This document shows, piece by piece, positions 10,518 through 21,798 of a stretch of DNA of 64,000 bases (positions are counted from its first letter, which is position 1; the number at the start of each line of letters is the position of its first letter). The position numbers and the translations under genes are program-made. The notes below the pieces were generated by a model. It was not told where the DNA came from. It ran no database searches and saw only the letters and a list, made by a program, of their open reading frames with translations. This stretch comes from Sambucus nigra (lineage: Eukaryota; Streptophyta; Magnoliopsida; Dipsacales; Adoxaceae). The DNA lies in assembly GCA_949130495.1 (NCBI GenBank), contig OX422208.1, forward strand, positions 396,450,561 through 396,514,560. The letters run 5' to 3'.

Positions 10518-12389
10518 TGAAAAGACTGTCACTTAAGTCGTTTAATTCAAGATTAAACTATCTAAGTAACTCTGAACTATTTTTTGGGGAAACTCTTTTC
10601 TTTAAATCAAACAGATTAACCACAAGATGTGTTTAATAAAACTATGTACGAGATATGTTCAAGATTATGTAACTCGTTTTGAAAAATAAAACTAAAACAG
10701 TTTAAATCAATTTAAATCAGCACACCAACAAGAATGAGATGAGGAGATGTAGAAAGATTAAGTACACACAGTTTTTAAAGTGGTAAAACCTCACCCAACT
10801 GAGGAAACATCCTCGGTGACTTCTAAGTCACAAACCAAAAATCCACTAAAACAAAATATACAAGTTACAAACTATTTAACACACATGCAAACAAAATAGA
10901 CCTATACAAGTTTAGAATATGTACCCACTGGTTTTATTCTAACTTATCTACAGTTCTGATGTTGTTGTGGCTTTCTCAGCTTGCTGACTTCTCAACACTT
11001 TATTCCAGCTTTACGTCGACTCTTGATGTTTCAAGATCTTTTAGCCAACACTTCTTGTGTTGTAGTGTGACAAGTGTTTGTGTCGGTGTTCTAACAAATG
11101 CATGCACACACGCACACTTATTTATACAAACAAGTCCTATCAAATTACAGAAAGATCTAAATGATTAGGGTTTTTCCATTTCTCTCTTCTTTAGAAACAA
11201 AAGACTTTCTTGATCTTTCAAACTAACCCATAATCCAAGGTAGCCTTACTCAAAAGACGATCAAGGTATAAACAATTTCAAAGGGTTTTTTAAAGTCTTT
11301 TTGAAATTGTTAACCACCAATTGCGATTCCAACTAGATCATAAGTCTTGTTTCATAAAAACTAGAAATAGAAAATGAATTTGTTAATTCTTGAGTTGTGA
11401 AAAACATTTACAGAAAAATAATCAACAAATATGATTTCTCAATATGAGAAATGAAATAATACAGATCTAAGTGATATATGACATAAAACAACAAGATCTA
11501 CGGTTTCCATAAAAAGAAATAGAGATCAAACAAAAATGTCTAAGTTGGTTACAAGATCTTAAACATAGAGGATTCAAACCACGAACAAGCTTCAAACCAT
11601 CTCCAAAACAACTCTCAAACACTCAGGTTTGGTTTTTGTTTTAAACTGATTTTGGATTTAAAAGGAGTTTAGGGTTTGAAAAAGATTTTAGGATTTGGAC
11701 GATTTTAGGGTTTTCTCTCTCTGGTTTCTCTCTCTTTTTCTCTCTCAAAAATTTGAGGAAATGGAAAACTTCTGAGGTTGAGACGATCCATTCCCTTATA
11801 TACATATACAATTTCACATGGATCACAAACGAAGTAATGTAGATCGTCGATAAAATAAATGAACGAACCAGATTAAGTAAAGAATTATGTGATAGCAAGA
11901 AAACACAAATCAGGCCGTTATGCAGTTGACAAGTGTAAGGATGAGATCATCTAACAAACGCGTATGAAAACTTAATTACAAACACACCTTTAAGTCTCGA
12001 GTGCTTTCGGATTCTACCCAACCAAACATTCAGGCAAGAAATTATTTAATCAATATTAACATGATAACCCCAAAGTTTATAAAACACAACTTTTAATTTC
12101 TTAAAAATCATTTAAAAATTATTTTAAAAAATCCCAAAATTAGAAAAAACTTATTTAAAAGGGAATTAACTCACACAAGCAATTAATGCAATATATATAT
12201 TATGTATGCAATCCTAGTGTGTGTATGTGGTTGAGAATTACCTTTAAATGAATCAATTGAGGCATCATATGTAGAATCTGAGGTTCTTTGGTATCTAGGG
12301 GATGGGACTCAAATTTTGTCAAAATTTCCAAACTAGATGAGAACTTATATAATGTAGACTCAAGTAAGTCAAGAGTATAAGGTGCTTCA
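10518..12389 (-). repeat. 3' LTR of the SIRE-like copia element
   Basis: 1872 bp. On the minus strand it begins TGAAGCACCTTATAC next to the polypurine tract and ends with CAGTCTTTTCA. It is collinear with 18305-20123 and, more distantly, with the plus-strand LTR at 62000-63985. A TATATAAGGG promoter-like motif lies near 11793-11802 on the minus strand, followed by a CT/GA-rich leader. The plus-strand open frame at 10959-11168, repeated at 18745-18954, is a by-product of the LTR. Confidence 0.92.
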
Positions 12390-12390
12390 A

Positions 12391-12403
12391 TCTCCCCCTT
12401 TGG
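12391..12403 (-). other. Polypurine tract of the SIRE-like copia element
   Basis: On the minus strand CCAAAGGGGGAGA directly precedes the 3' LTR start. The same tract stands at 61986-61998 before the other SIRE-like LTR. It primes plus-strand DNA synthesis. Confidence 0.85.
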
Positions 12404-12710
12404 AAATATGAGACAAAATCTCCTTTGAGTCAACTAGGACTCGTAGGGATACGAACAAAAATAAGAAAAACCTATTCCTATACAAAATTCTATCTACCCA
12501 TATCCTAGAAAAAGAAAATTACATGAATCAACTAATTACAAACCAATACCCTAATAACATTTGTTGTAGACAACGGTACAAATTCCTGCAAATAAAACTA
12601 AGATCAAGATTTTTAGAGGTATGTAAGAAAAAATGAACTCATAAGACTCAAATTTCTCCCCCATTTTGTCTCAAATGGACGAAGGGAAAAAATATTTAAG
12701 TCACACAAGT

Positions 12711-13260
12711 TTATTCAGCACAAACCATTCCTATCGATTTTCGCAAAGAATGAAATCTATTGTAATCTAGAGGTTTTGTAAACATATCTGCGAGCTGCAA
12801 ATCAGTAGGAATATAATTAATTTCTAATTCCTTAGTTCCAACTTCGTGTACAAAATGATGTCTAATTTTTATATGTTTTGTTCGCGAGTGTTTAACAGGA
12901 TTTTTAGAGATATTGATTGCGCTTTGATTATCACAATAGAGATGCAGTTGGTCTTCTTGAATGCCATAATCATTTAGCATTTTCTTAAGCCAAAGTAATT
13001 GGGCAAAGCAGCTACCAGCAGCAATGTATTCAGATTCAGCTGTAGATAATGAAGTGCAGTTTTGTTTCTTACTACTCTATCCTACCAAATTTTTACCGAT
13101 ATAGTAACACTCTCCGGATGTGCTCTTACTATCATCAGTACACCCTTCCCAGTCGGCATCAGTGTATCATATTATAGTACTACGAGTATCATTAGTGTAC
13201 CAGAGTCCCAAATTTAGAGTGCCTCTTATGTATTTAATGATTCTTTTTACATATACTAAG
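12711..13260 (-). pseudogene. copia RNase H domain
   Basis: The minus-strand frame (12980-12711) has QLHLYCDNQSAINISKNPV, HSRTKHIKIRHHFV and LQLADMFTKPLD. This is the C-terminal half of copia RNase H, including the CDNxSA motif and the TKHIxxRHHF signature. Just upstream at about 13150-13170 the frame gives YTDADWEGC, with the first catalytic Asp. The domain removes the RNA strand of RNA:DNA hybrids during reverse transcription. At least two stops break the region between the blocks. The reading frame ends about 320 bp before the LTR. Confidence 0.88.
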
Positions 13261-14150
13261 TGGCTCTCTTAAGGATTATTTTGATAACGGGCACACACGC
13301 AAACTGCGTACATAATATCAGGATGCAAGGCAGTAAGGTATAGTAAGCTTACTATCATACTACGAAATAGAGTAGGATTAATGGATTTTCCATTCTCATC
13401 TTTAGATAATTTGACCGTAGTACTCATGGGAGTTTTAGCTTCTTTGGCACTTTCAATCCCGAATTTTTTAACAATCTCTAAAGCATATTTCGATTGCGAA
13501 ACAAATAAACCTTCTGAATTCTGTTTGACTTGAAGACCCAAGAAAAATTGCAACTCCCCCATAAGAGACATTTGAAATTCTTGATGCATAATTTCAGAAA
13601 ATGATTTAACTTCTGAAGGGGAAGTTGATCCAAAAATGATATCGTCGACATATATTTGAGCTATAATAATATCTTTGTCAAAATGTTTGACAAAAATAGA
13701 GTTTGATCATTTCCACCTCTCTTAAAACCTTTATCTAAGAGAAAGTTGGTAAGACGTTCATACCAGGCTCTTGGCGCTTGTTTCAGACCATACAAAGCCT
13801 TTTTAAGACGATAAACATGATTTGGATACTGAGAGTCAATAAACCCTTTGGGTTGTTCAACATAGGTCTCTTGAGTCAAGATTCCATTAAGAAAGGCAGA
13901 TTTTACATCCATTTGTTAAAGCGTAAAGTGCAAGTAATAGGCTATGGCAAAGAGAAGACGAACAGATTCTAGACGAGTAACTGGAGAAAATGTCCCATTA
14001 AAATCTATTCCTTTATTTTGAGAATATCCTTGAGACACTAATCTGGATTTGTTTCTAATGATTATCCCACTTTCATCAGTTTTATTTTTAAATAGCCAAC
14101 GTGTGCCAATAACCTTTTTATGATTATGCCTAGGTACAAGATACTAAACA
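13261..14150 (-). pseudogene. copia reverse transcriptase domain
   Basis: Minus-strand blocks run in the normal order. The first is NKSRLVSQGYSQ, near 14050. [15 protein letters not shown] and [16 protein letters not shown] follow at 13912-13661. The catalytic IYVDDIIFGS spans about 13628-13660. MSLMGELQFFLGLQVKQ and TPMSTTVKLSKDE come at 13589-13269. RT makes the element cDNA, and the YVDD aspartates are preserved. A frameshift sits near 13685 and a stop precedes MDVKSAF, so the protein cannot be made whole. It lies between integrase and RNase H, as in all Ty1/copia elements. Confidence 0.92.
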
Positions 14151-15390
14151 TCATGAATGACAAATTGAACAAGTTCTTCCTGCATGGCAGAAATCCATTG
14201 GGTCATTAAATGCCTCATTTACATTCTTTGGTTCCACAAGGGAAACAAAACATGAATAATGAGCATAGTTTCTTAATTGAGATCTTGTAAGTACAGGCTC
14301 ACAAGGGTTACTAACAATGTTATCTATGGGATCATCTTTAGAAACCCAGTTAGGTACTTCAGGTTTCTCAATAAGTAAAGAATCATCTATTTCTGGAGAG
14401 TCATTTTCTAAAACAATTTCAGACTCTTCCACAATAGTTGGTTCTCCAGTCTTACTCTCAACAGTAGTGTCACTTACAATAACGTTTATGGATTCCATTG
14501 AAGTATTTGTGCAAAGATCGTAGACATAGTATTCTCTACTCTCGGGAGAATATCCTAGGAAGATAGCTTTATCTCCACGAGTCTCAAATTTGGATAAGAG
14601 TTCTCTATCTTTATAGACGTAACATGTACTACCAAAAGTTATAAAGTATTTAAGATTGGGCTTCTTCCCATACCATAGTTCGTAAGGAGTTTGTTTAGAA
14701 TTTTTCCCAAGATAGACCCTATTAATAATGTGACACACAGTACGAATTGATTCTACCTAAAAATATTTAGGTAAACACTTGGCATGAATTATAACAAGTG
14801 CCATCTCTTGAAGGTTACGATTCTTTCGCTCAGCAATTCCATTTTGTTGAGGAGCCTTAGGAGCACTAAATTTATGTTTGTAACCATTATAGTCACAATA
14901 CTCTATAACACTTGTATTTATGAATTATCCTCCTCTATCACTACGAATTCTATTTACTTGAGTGTCCTTCTCATTTTCAATGCGAAGTAATATTTTTAAA
15001 AAGGTTCTGAAAGTGTCTGACTTTTATTTTAAGAAGGCCACCCAAGTAAACCTCGTGAAGTCATCTACCATAGCTAGAATGTAACTCTGTCCACATAGAC
15101 TACCAGTACGAGAAGGACCCATTAGGTCCATATGGATGAGCTCCAAGGGTTTAGAGGTAAGGATATCTTTAACTTTCTTATGAGGTGCCTTAACAATTTT
15201 TCCTTCCTGACATGATCCACAGACAATGTTAGAGATAGGTTTGATCTTTGGAATTCCTCTAACTATTTCTTGTGAAGACAATCTACTGAGGTTATCATAA
15301 TTTATGAGACCCATCCTATTATGCCATATTTCATTGTCATCCATTCTGGCAATGTTACAGACTTCAGTACTATTCTGGACAGTCTAACAA
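14151..15390 (-). pseudogene. copia integrase (GAG-pre-integrase plus core)
   Basis: The zinc-binding leader gives IWHNRMGLINYDNLSRL and CGSCQEGKIVKAPH (15344-15200). The core follows with LELIHMDLMGPSRTGS, holding the first catalytic Asp, and MVDDFTRFTWVAF. Between 15023 and 14739 the opposite-strand stops interrupt it, but PQQNGIAERKNRNLQEM with the catalytic Glu is still readable. The tail (14738-14151) has TPYELWYGKKPNL and LGYSPESREYYVYD. Integrase joins cDNA to the host DNA. Several stops and frameshifts separate these blocks. Confidence 0.9.
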
Positions 15391-15579
15391 TTGTCGAGAG
15401 TCCTGAGTCCTGTAATTATGCACTCACCTTTTTCATTTAAAATCTTATAATTATTCTTTGGAAAGGTGACAGTATGATTTGAGTCACAAAATTTCAAGAT
15501 ACTAAGTACATTAGCCTTAAGACCTTTTACTAAAAGAACATTTTCAAGCCCAGACAATCCTTCTTCTTGGAGTGTTCCT

Positions 15580-15830
15580 TTACCAATGATTTGAGATGAT
15601 ACACCATACACCAAAAATAACTTTTCCTCCAACAAAGATGGTTTTGTTTAAAAGTTGTGTATCATCCCCAATCTTATGTTTTGAACACCCAGAGTCTAAA
15701 TACCAACCAGAAGGGGTGTGTTCAGCTTTTAAGGCAGTAATCACAATGTTACACTTCATCTGGGGAAATATCTCTTCTTTTCTAACCCAAACAATTCTTG
15801 TTTTTATTTTCCCCTTATTTTCTCTCATTT
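15580..15830 (-). pseudogene. copia aspartic protease
   Basis: SGWYLDSGCSKH at about 15670-15705 is the copia protease active site, with the DSG aspartate at 15694-15696. It is followed by a glycine-rich strand and, in another frame (15635-15384), by LENVLLVKGLKANVLSI. That is the usual link between protease and the integrase leader. The protease releases gag and pol products. A frameshift near 15600 splits the domain. Confidence 0.85.
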
Positions 15831-18232
15831 GATAGAATTTGCGAGCATTAGATTTTTGTTGAAAAATATTTTGCGCGTGCATTTGAGTTTTATGGAGGAT
15901 AAGATCATTTGGTTTGGAAAAGTGACTAGGAATTCTTCTTGTAAATGATATTTTAGGTTTGGTCTTTCTCTTTCTATAGTTAGAGTTTTTGTCTAGTTGT
16001 CTTGGCAGAGCATAATTGTTACGGCTTCTCCTAGAGTAGTTAAAGTTTTGGTATAAAGGAGTATTAAAGACATGATTAATTAAACATCTAGAGTTGCAAC
16101 CTTTGAAAGAATTTCCATATATGTCACAGTAAGAGCAATACAGATTTCTTGAAGAGGGTATCTCCTTAGGAAAATCTCTAAACATAGGTTTCATGGGATT
16201 TTGACGTTGAACCTTTTTCCTAGGGAGTACAGTTTGAAACACAGAATCACTCTTCCTAATCGGAGGGCAAACGTATTTAGCCTTAGGTAGACTATCACAC
16301 TTAGAGTGACTTGATTCCCCAATATCCAACTTTTGTTATTTTTTATCGAACTCATCATTTAGGGATTGAAAGTCTGGACAAGTTTCCATAGGTCTTTTGC
16401 CACCTGATACAAACTTGATTGATTCAAAGTTTTTAATTTGTGTCTTTGAATTAGGGCAAAATCCTATTCCAGTTCGATCGTCAGAATTGGTTTTTGAATC
16501 AGTAACAAAATCATTACCATAATTGGAATTATTTTCAAACTTAGCAATTTTTTTGAAAACAGTTGTTGTCTTTTCTTTAGCTTGTTTCAATTCTAATAAT
16601 GTCCCTTTGTATTTTTTTATCCAGAGTTTCATTTGTTTCAATCAAATTTTTTAATTTTTGATCAAAAATTTTGGCGTCATTTTCATGAGTTAGACATTAG
16701 GTAGTTTACTCTTCAGCGTTAAGTTTAACCATTAGACATAGGTCTTCTAGTTTCTTAGTGAGGTCTTTCACTATCTTCTCTAGTCTAGATCTTTTCTTGA
16801 GAGTTTTGGCATAAAGTGTGTGAACATCAAGGAGGTCTTCAGTGTCTGAATCACTAAGTGTAGTGTGTGAAGTGACCCCTAATGATTCAATTCTTAAACT
16901 CACACACATTGGCATCATCATTATCTCTTTCCCTTTGACTCACACACCCCGCTATAGAACTAGCAATGTTCTCGGAGATTAAAGCATCTAAACCAGTAGA
17001 AGCATGATTCATAATGACAGAAGTAGAACTACTAGCATCATTCTCATACTTAGGCACAGTCATATCATCATTATAGATTAACTTAGCAAAGAAAGACATG
17101 CAAGGATCAAAAACATCAGATGACTCAGGTTCCTCATTATTAGAATCACTTGAATCATCCCATGTCTTGCAAATGTTGGCCCTAGTATGTTTATTGGTCG
17201 TGTTCAAGTTAACTCTACAATCTTGTGCTATATGACCCAATTTTCCACATCTAAAACATTCAATATTCTTAAAATCTTTGTTGGGTCTCGTATGAATGTC
17301 CTTGTGATGTTTGTCTTGACCTTTATCATGAGGTTTGTGATTAGATTGAGTTGGATAATTTGGCTTGCCTTGTTTGGTTGCCATTTTATTTCTAAATTTC
17401 ACAATCTTCTTAAACTGCTTTGACAATAAGGCAATCTGATTATCTAAACCGGCTATATCACATTCCTCATCAAAATAAGAATCATTATTGGGAATACTAA
17501 TCTTAGGTTTTATTAGTTTAGAGGAAAAACCCAAATTGGAACTAGTCTATTTCCTATGGCACTGGGTTAATTGTTTCTTGAATTCTATTTCCATTTACAC
17601 AGTTCTCAGTTTACTACTAAGTAATTCAGGAGTGGTATTTTGATCACTCATCTCCTCAATAGCATATCTTTTGTTATCAAATTTCTGTGGCAATGACCTT
17701 AGAATTTTTTAGACAATTTCAAGTCTATCATAGGTTATCCCATTAGAATGTAATTTGGTCACAATGTCAGTCAATTTAATGTAAAAGTCATCAAATGATT
17801 CAGAGTCTGACATCATTAAAGAGTTATACTACTGGATAAGCATCTGTGTTTTATCAGCCTTAACTCTAGTGTCACCTTCATGTGCAGTAACAAGTGTATC
17901 CCAAGCTTCCTTAGAAGTGGTGCAAGATGAGATCCTTTTAACTCATGTTCATTTATAGACATAAAAATGGCATTATTGCCTTTGTTATTATTCATAGAGG
18001 GTTACTTCTCTTCTTCAGTGAATTCACTTAATACTTTTTTAATCCTCTCACGGTTTCCTTAAGTGGATGGTTTTGTAGGATAAGTATATCCATTTTCAAC
18101 AATGTCCCAGACATCATCTCCCAAGGTTCCTTGTATGAAAACAACCTTCCTTACTTTCTAGTAAGGAAATTTGTTTCCATTAAAGAGAGGGGGGCTGGAA
18201 GAGTTACCAAATCTTTCATATTTCTCGTTCAT
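15831..18232 (-). pseudogene. copia gag, SIRE-like
   Basis: The likely start codon is at 18232 (minus), about 50 bp after the PBS, opening with MNEKYERFGNSS. Similarity runs in broken frames to the protease. The zinc knuckle CFRCGKLGHIAQDC (CX2CX4HX4C) is at 17217-17258 and is preceded by a basic stretch. Downstream of the knuckle, a long acidic and coiled-coil-like part (17217-16336) leads into pol, as in SIRE elements, whose gag is longer than in other copia lineages. Gag packages RNA. At least five stops or frameshifts break it. Confidence 0.8.
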
Positions 18233-18285
18233 TGTTTGATTTTAAGAAAACAATTTTAGAAACACAAGATCTTTAAAGAAAATTT

Positions 18286-18302
18286 CCCAAGCTCTGATAC
18301 CA
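18286..18302 (-). other. Primer binding site (initiator tRNA-Met type)
   Basis: On the minus strand TGGTATCAGAGCTTGGG begins two bases after the 5' LTR end. This is the well-known complement of the 3' end of plant initiator tRNA-Met used by most copia elements. It fixes the strand of the element and shows that the right-hand LTR is the 5' one. Confidence 0.95.
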
Positions 18303-18304
18303 AT

Positions 18305-20123
18305 TGAAAAGACTGTCACTTAAGTCGTTTAATTCAAGATTAAACTATCTAAGTAACTCCAAACTATTTTTTGGGGAAACTCTTTTCTTTAAATCAAACA
18401 GAGTAACCACAAGATGTGTTTAATAAAACTATGTACGAGATATGTTCAAGATTATGTAACTAGTTTTGAAAAATAAAACTAAAACAGTTTAAATCCATTT
18501 AAATCAGCACGCCAACAATAATGAGATGAGGAGATGTAGAAAGTTAAGTACACACAGTTTTTAACGTGGTAAAACCTCACCCAACTGAGGAAACATCCAC
18601 GGTGACTTCTAAGTCACAAACCAAAAATCCACTAAAACAAAATATACAAGTTACAAGATATTTAACACAAATGCAAACAAAATAGACCTATACAAGTTTA
18701 GAATATGTACCCACTGGTTTGATTCTAACTTCTCTGCAGTTCTGATGTTGTTGTGGCTTTCTCAGCTTGCTAACTTCTCAACATTTTGTTCCAGCTTTAC
18801 GTCGACTCTTGATGTTTCAAGATCTTTTAGCCAACACTTCTTGTGGTGTAGTCTGACAACTGTTTGTGACGGTGTTCTAACACATGCATGCACACACGCA
18901 CACTTATTTATACAAACAAGTCCTATCAAATTACAGAAAGATCTAAAAGATTAGGGTTTTTCAATTTCTCTCTTCTTTAGAAATAAAAGACTTTCTTGAT
19001 CTTTCAAAATAACCCAGAATCCAAGGTAACCTTTCTCAGAAGACGGTCAAGGTATAAACAATTTCAGAGGGTTTTTTAAATTCTTTTTGAAATTATTAAC
19101 CACCAATTGTGATTCCAACAAGATCATAAGTCTTGTTTCATAAGAACTAGAAACTAAAAATGAATTTGTTAATTCTTGAGTTGAGAAAAACATTTACAGA
19201 AAAATAATCAACAAATATGATTTCTCAATATGAGAAACGAAATAATGCAGATCTAAGTGATATATGATATAAAACAGCAAGATCTACGATTTCTATAAAA
19301 AGAAATAAAGATCAAACGAAAATGTCTAAGTTGGTTACAATATCTTAAACATAGAGGATTCAAACCACGAACAAGCTTCAAAACATCTTCAAAACAACTC
19401 TCAAACACTCAGGTTTGGTTTTGGTTTTAAACTGATTTTGGATTTAAAAGGAGTTTAGGGTTTGGACGCTTTTAGGGTTTTCTCTCTCTGGTTTCTCTCT
19501 CTTTTTCTCTCTCAAACATTTGAGGAAATGCAAAACTTCTGAGGTTGAGATGATCCATTCCCCTATATACACATACGGTTTCACATGGATCACAAATGAA
19601 GTAATGTAGATCGCCGATAAAATAAAAGAATGAACCAGATTAAGTAAACCGTTATGCAGTTGACAAGTATAAGGCTCAGATCATTTAACAAACGCGTATG
19701 AAAAATCAATCACAAACATACCTTTAAGTCTCAACCACTTTTGGATTCTACCCAACCAAACATTCAGGCAAGAAATGATATAATCAGAATTAACATAATG
19801 ACCCCAAAGTTTATAAAACACAACTTTTAATTTCTTAAAAATCATTTAAAAAATATTTTAAAAAATCCCAAAATTAGAAAAAACTTATTTAAAAGGAAAT
19901 TAACTCACACAAGCAATTAATGAAATATATGTATTATGTATGCAATCCTAGTGTGTTTATGTGGTTGAGAATTTACCTCTAAATGAATCAATTGAGGCAT
20001 CACGTGTAGAATCTGAGGTTCTTTGGTATCTAGGGGATGGGACTCAAATTTTGTCAAATTTTTAAACTAGATGAGCACTTATACAATTTAGACTCAAGTA
20101 AGTCAAAAGTATAAGGTGCTTAA
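18305..20123 (-). repeat. 5' LTR of the SIRE-like copia element
   Basis: 1819 bp, collinear with 10518-12389 but with several small indels and substitutions. One is loss of a roughly 20-bp stretch in the GTTTAGGGTTTG region near 19460, another loss of about 30 bp near 19645. The outer end reads GGTGCTTAA where the partner has GGTGCTTCA, a single change of the terminal base pair, directly followed by the TSD GATAT. Confidence 0.92.
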
Positions 20124-20128
20124 GATAT

Positions 20129-21200
20129 GCTTTAGAATACTGTAAAGAGGAATAACCAAAAGACAAAGGCACGTTACGACATTTATCAAGTGTAAATGAA
20201 AGCTAAGAACGTAGAGAGCAATCCAACTGATTAGCAATCTCATCAAAATCATTTTTAGAAGTAGTAAGCACGTACGATTAATGAGAAGTACTAAAAGGTC
20301 ATAGATCACGACATCGAGGAAGTACAACATGGTGTGGAAGAGGTAAATCTTGTAGTCAACCAACTTCGTGATCAATGATTGCAATGTGATCATCCCCTCG
20401 AGTTTTTTTGTGACTTCATCTCGAAGAAACGAAACCTTTAACTCCGAAACCAAGAAACACATGAAATTACTGAAAGGAAATGAGTGAGACTTAATACCAT
20501 CCAAAATATAAGACACGATAAGGTCAAAGATCATGCTCATTAAATCTAAACATTATGCATCATTTCCAATGGCGTAAAGCAAGTGTCCATGTTCCGTGGA
20601 AATTTCTTGTGCTTCATCGTTGATAAAGTTCTTAAGGAAAGAACCATATTAATAATATTAACATCATTATCCAAGAAGACTTGAGGAAAATTCTTGCAAG
20701 GCCAACGAGGGTATTGGTCGTCACTTAAAAGCAAAATATCTTCTATTTTTGAAGCAGTGCGACTATTCTTTAAGAACGGGTAATTAGGTGTATAAACTAC
20801 CTCAAGTTTGTAGTGATCGATAATAATCTCAATTGGAAAAAACACTTTCACGCCACAAACTAAATCATTTAGAACTTCTTCACCGATATCGTCATTTCCT
20901 TCCATAACAGATGCATAAAATTCTCCAACCAAGTTTGGATAAAAAACCCTGATTTGAGAACAAATATCAGTTCACCCACAGTTCCTCAAGATATGAGGCA
21001 TACGAGTCTCAAATAGATAATCCAAAAATAATAGAACGTTCCCAATGCACAGAGAATTTAGATAATAGCTAAATCTGGATTGGGTATTGGTTGATCTCGA
21101 GTCATGTGAATGCGATTTGGGATCCCTCTCGATAGCATGAAATCAAGAACCAAGACAAAATTCACATAAATCCTATGAGTAAATCGATATCATCTATAAA
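20129..21200 (-). pseudogene. Decayed plant transposon-associated protein (VREFYAN-type domain)
   Basis: The minus-strand frame 20932-20546, extended upstream across one codon context, reads RVFYPNLVGEFYASVMEGN, then VCGVKVFFPIEII, and LRTLSTMKHKKFPRN. After a stop, LIVSYILDGIKSHSFPF follows. Many plant genomes carry a family in which a YYPxLVREFYAN segment is followed by a RG(V/K)xVxF strand and a HHxxxxNxxPR(G/K)G stretch, annotated as a putative plant transposon protein. The order matches but identity is low. A frameshift near 20400 and several stops show decay. The copia element split this locus at 20128/10517. The call is family-level and tentative. Confidence 0.45.
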
Positions 21201-21793
21201 TAATCCAAAGGATCCTATACCAAAAAAATATGTAAAAAAGTTTCATGTAAGACATAATGTTAAACAATCAAAAATCATTCTCATACTTGACACAAGAGAA
21301 GCAAAAATCCTAAATGGTTGTAGCAAAGTAATAAATTATAGGGCAAGAACTACTACTCTAAGCCAAAAGAATCTTATCTCAAGATAAATATATTCATATA
21401 TCATACACAAAACTCAAATACCAAACCGACAACCTATAGCACCAAACCCTAGGAACTAAGAAAAGAGAAATTCATAAAATCTGGAAGTAAACTTATTAAG
21501 ATGATGAATAATCGCTTAGATATATAATTTTAACACCTAAATTCCCAAGATATGAAAATGGTAAGAAGACAGATGAAAATGGGATTAAAAATAACATGGT
21601 TTGGGTGGAGAGTAAATCTTTGAATTGGATATTTTAAAGTAATTTTACGCTTCTTAAACCGTATCGCTGATGCGAAGGTCTCTCTTCGCTGGTCGCAACT
21701 TTGTCGTTGCAGCGAACCCTCATGTTCATGAGTAGCGAACATGTCCAAGGATATAAAGTGCATGAATTTACGTCAATGGAAATTTAAAAATAG
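21201..21793. other. AT-rich stretch with three short hairpins; no gene
   Basis: No coding signal is visible. At 21664-21739 three consecutive inverted repeats occur: GCGAAG/CTTCGC around 21672-21689, TTCGCTG...GCAAC/GTTGCAGCGAA at 21685-21716, and CATGTTC/GAACATG at 21721-21742. The sequence resembles the palindrome clusters found in the LTRs of the neighbouring elements. Confidence 0.4.
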
Positions 21794-21798
21794 TCTTC

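Larger units (their letters stand above)
10518..20123 (-). mobile_element. Complete Ty1/copia retrotransposon, SIRE/Maximus-like, minus strand
   Basis: Two direct LTRs (10518-12389 and 18305-20123) enclose a PBS, gag, protease, integrase, RT and RNase H in copia order on the minus strand, and a polypurine tract. The 5-bp duplication GATAT stands at 10513-10517 and 20124-20128, so the insertion is intact from end to end (9.6 kb). The long gag, long LTRs, initiator-Met PBS and an RT segment like QEFQMSLMGELQFFLGLQVKQ point to the SIRE/Maximus lineage. No env-like frame is present: only about 320 bp lie between RNase H and the 3' LTR. Many stops and frameshifts make it non-autonomous now. The LTRs differ visibly, suggesting an insertion older than the Tekay-like one. 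Confidence 0.92.

Noticed and set aside
18286..18302. Part of an initiator tRNA-Met gene
   Set aside because: Only the complement of the tRNA 3' end is present, next to an LTR end. It is a primer binding site.
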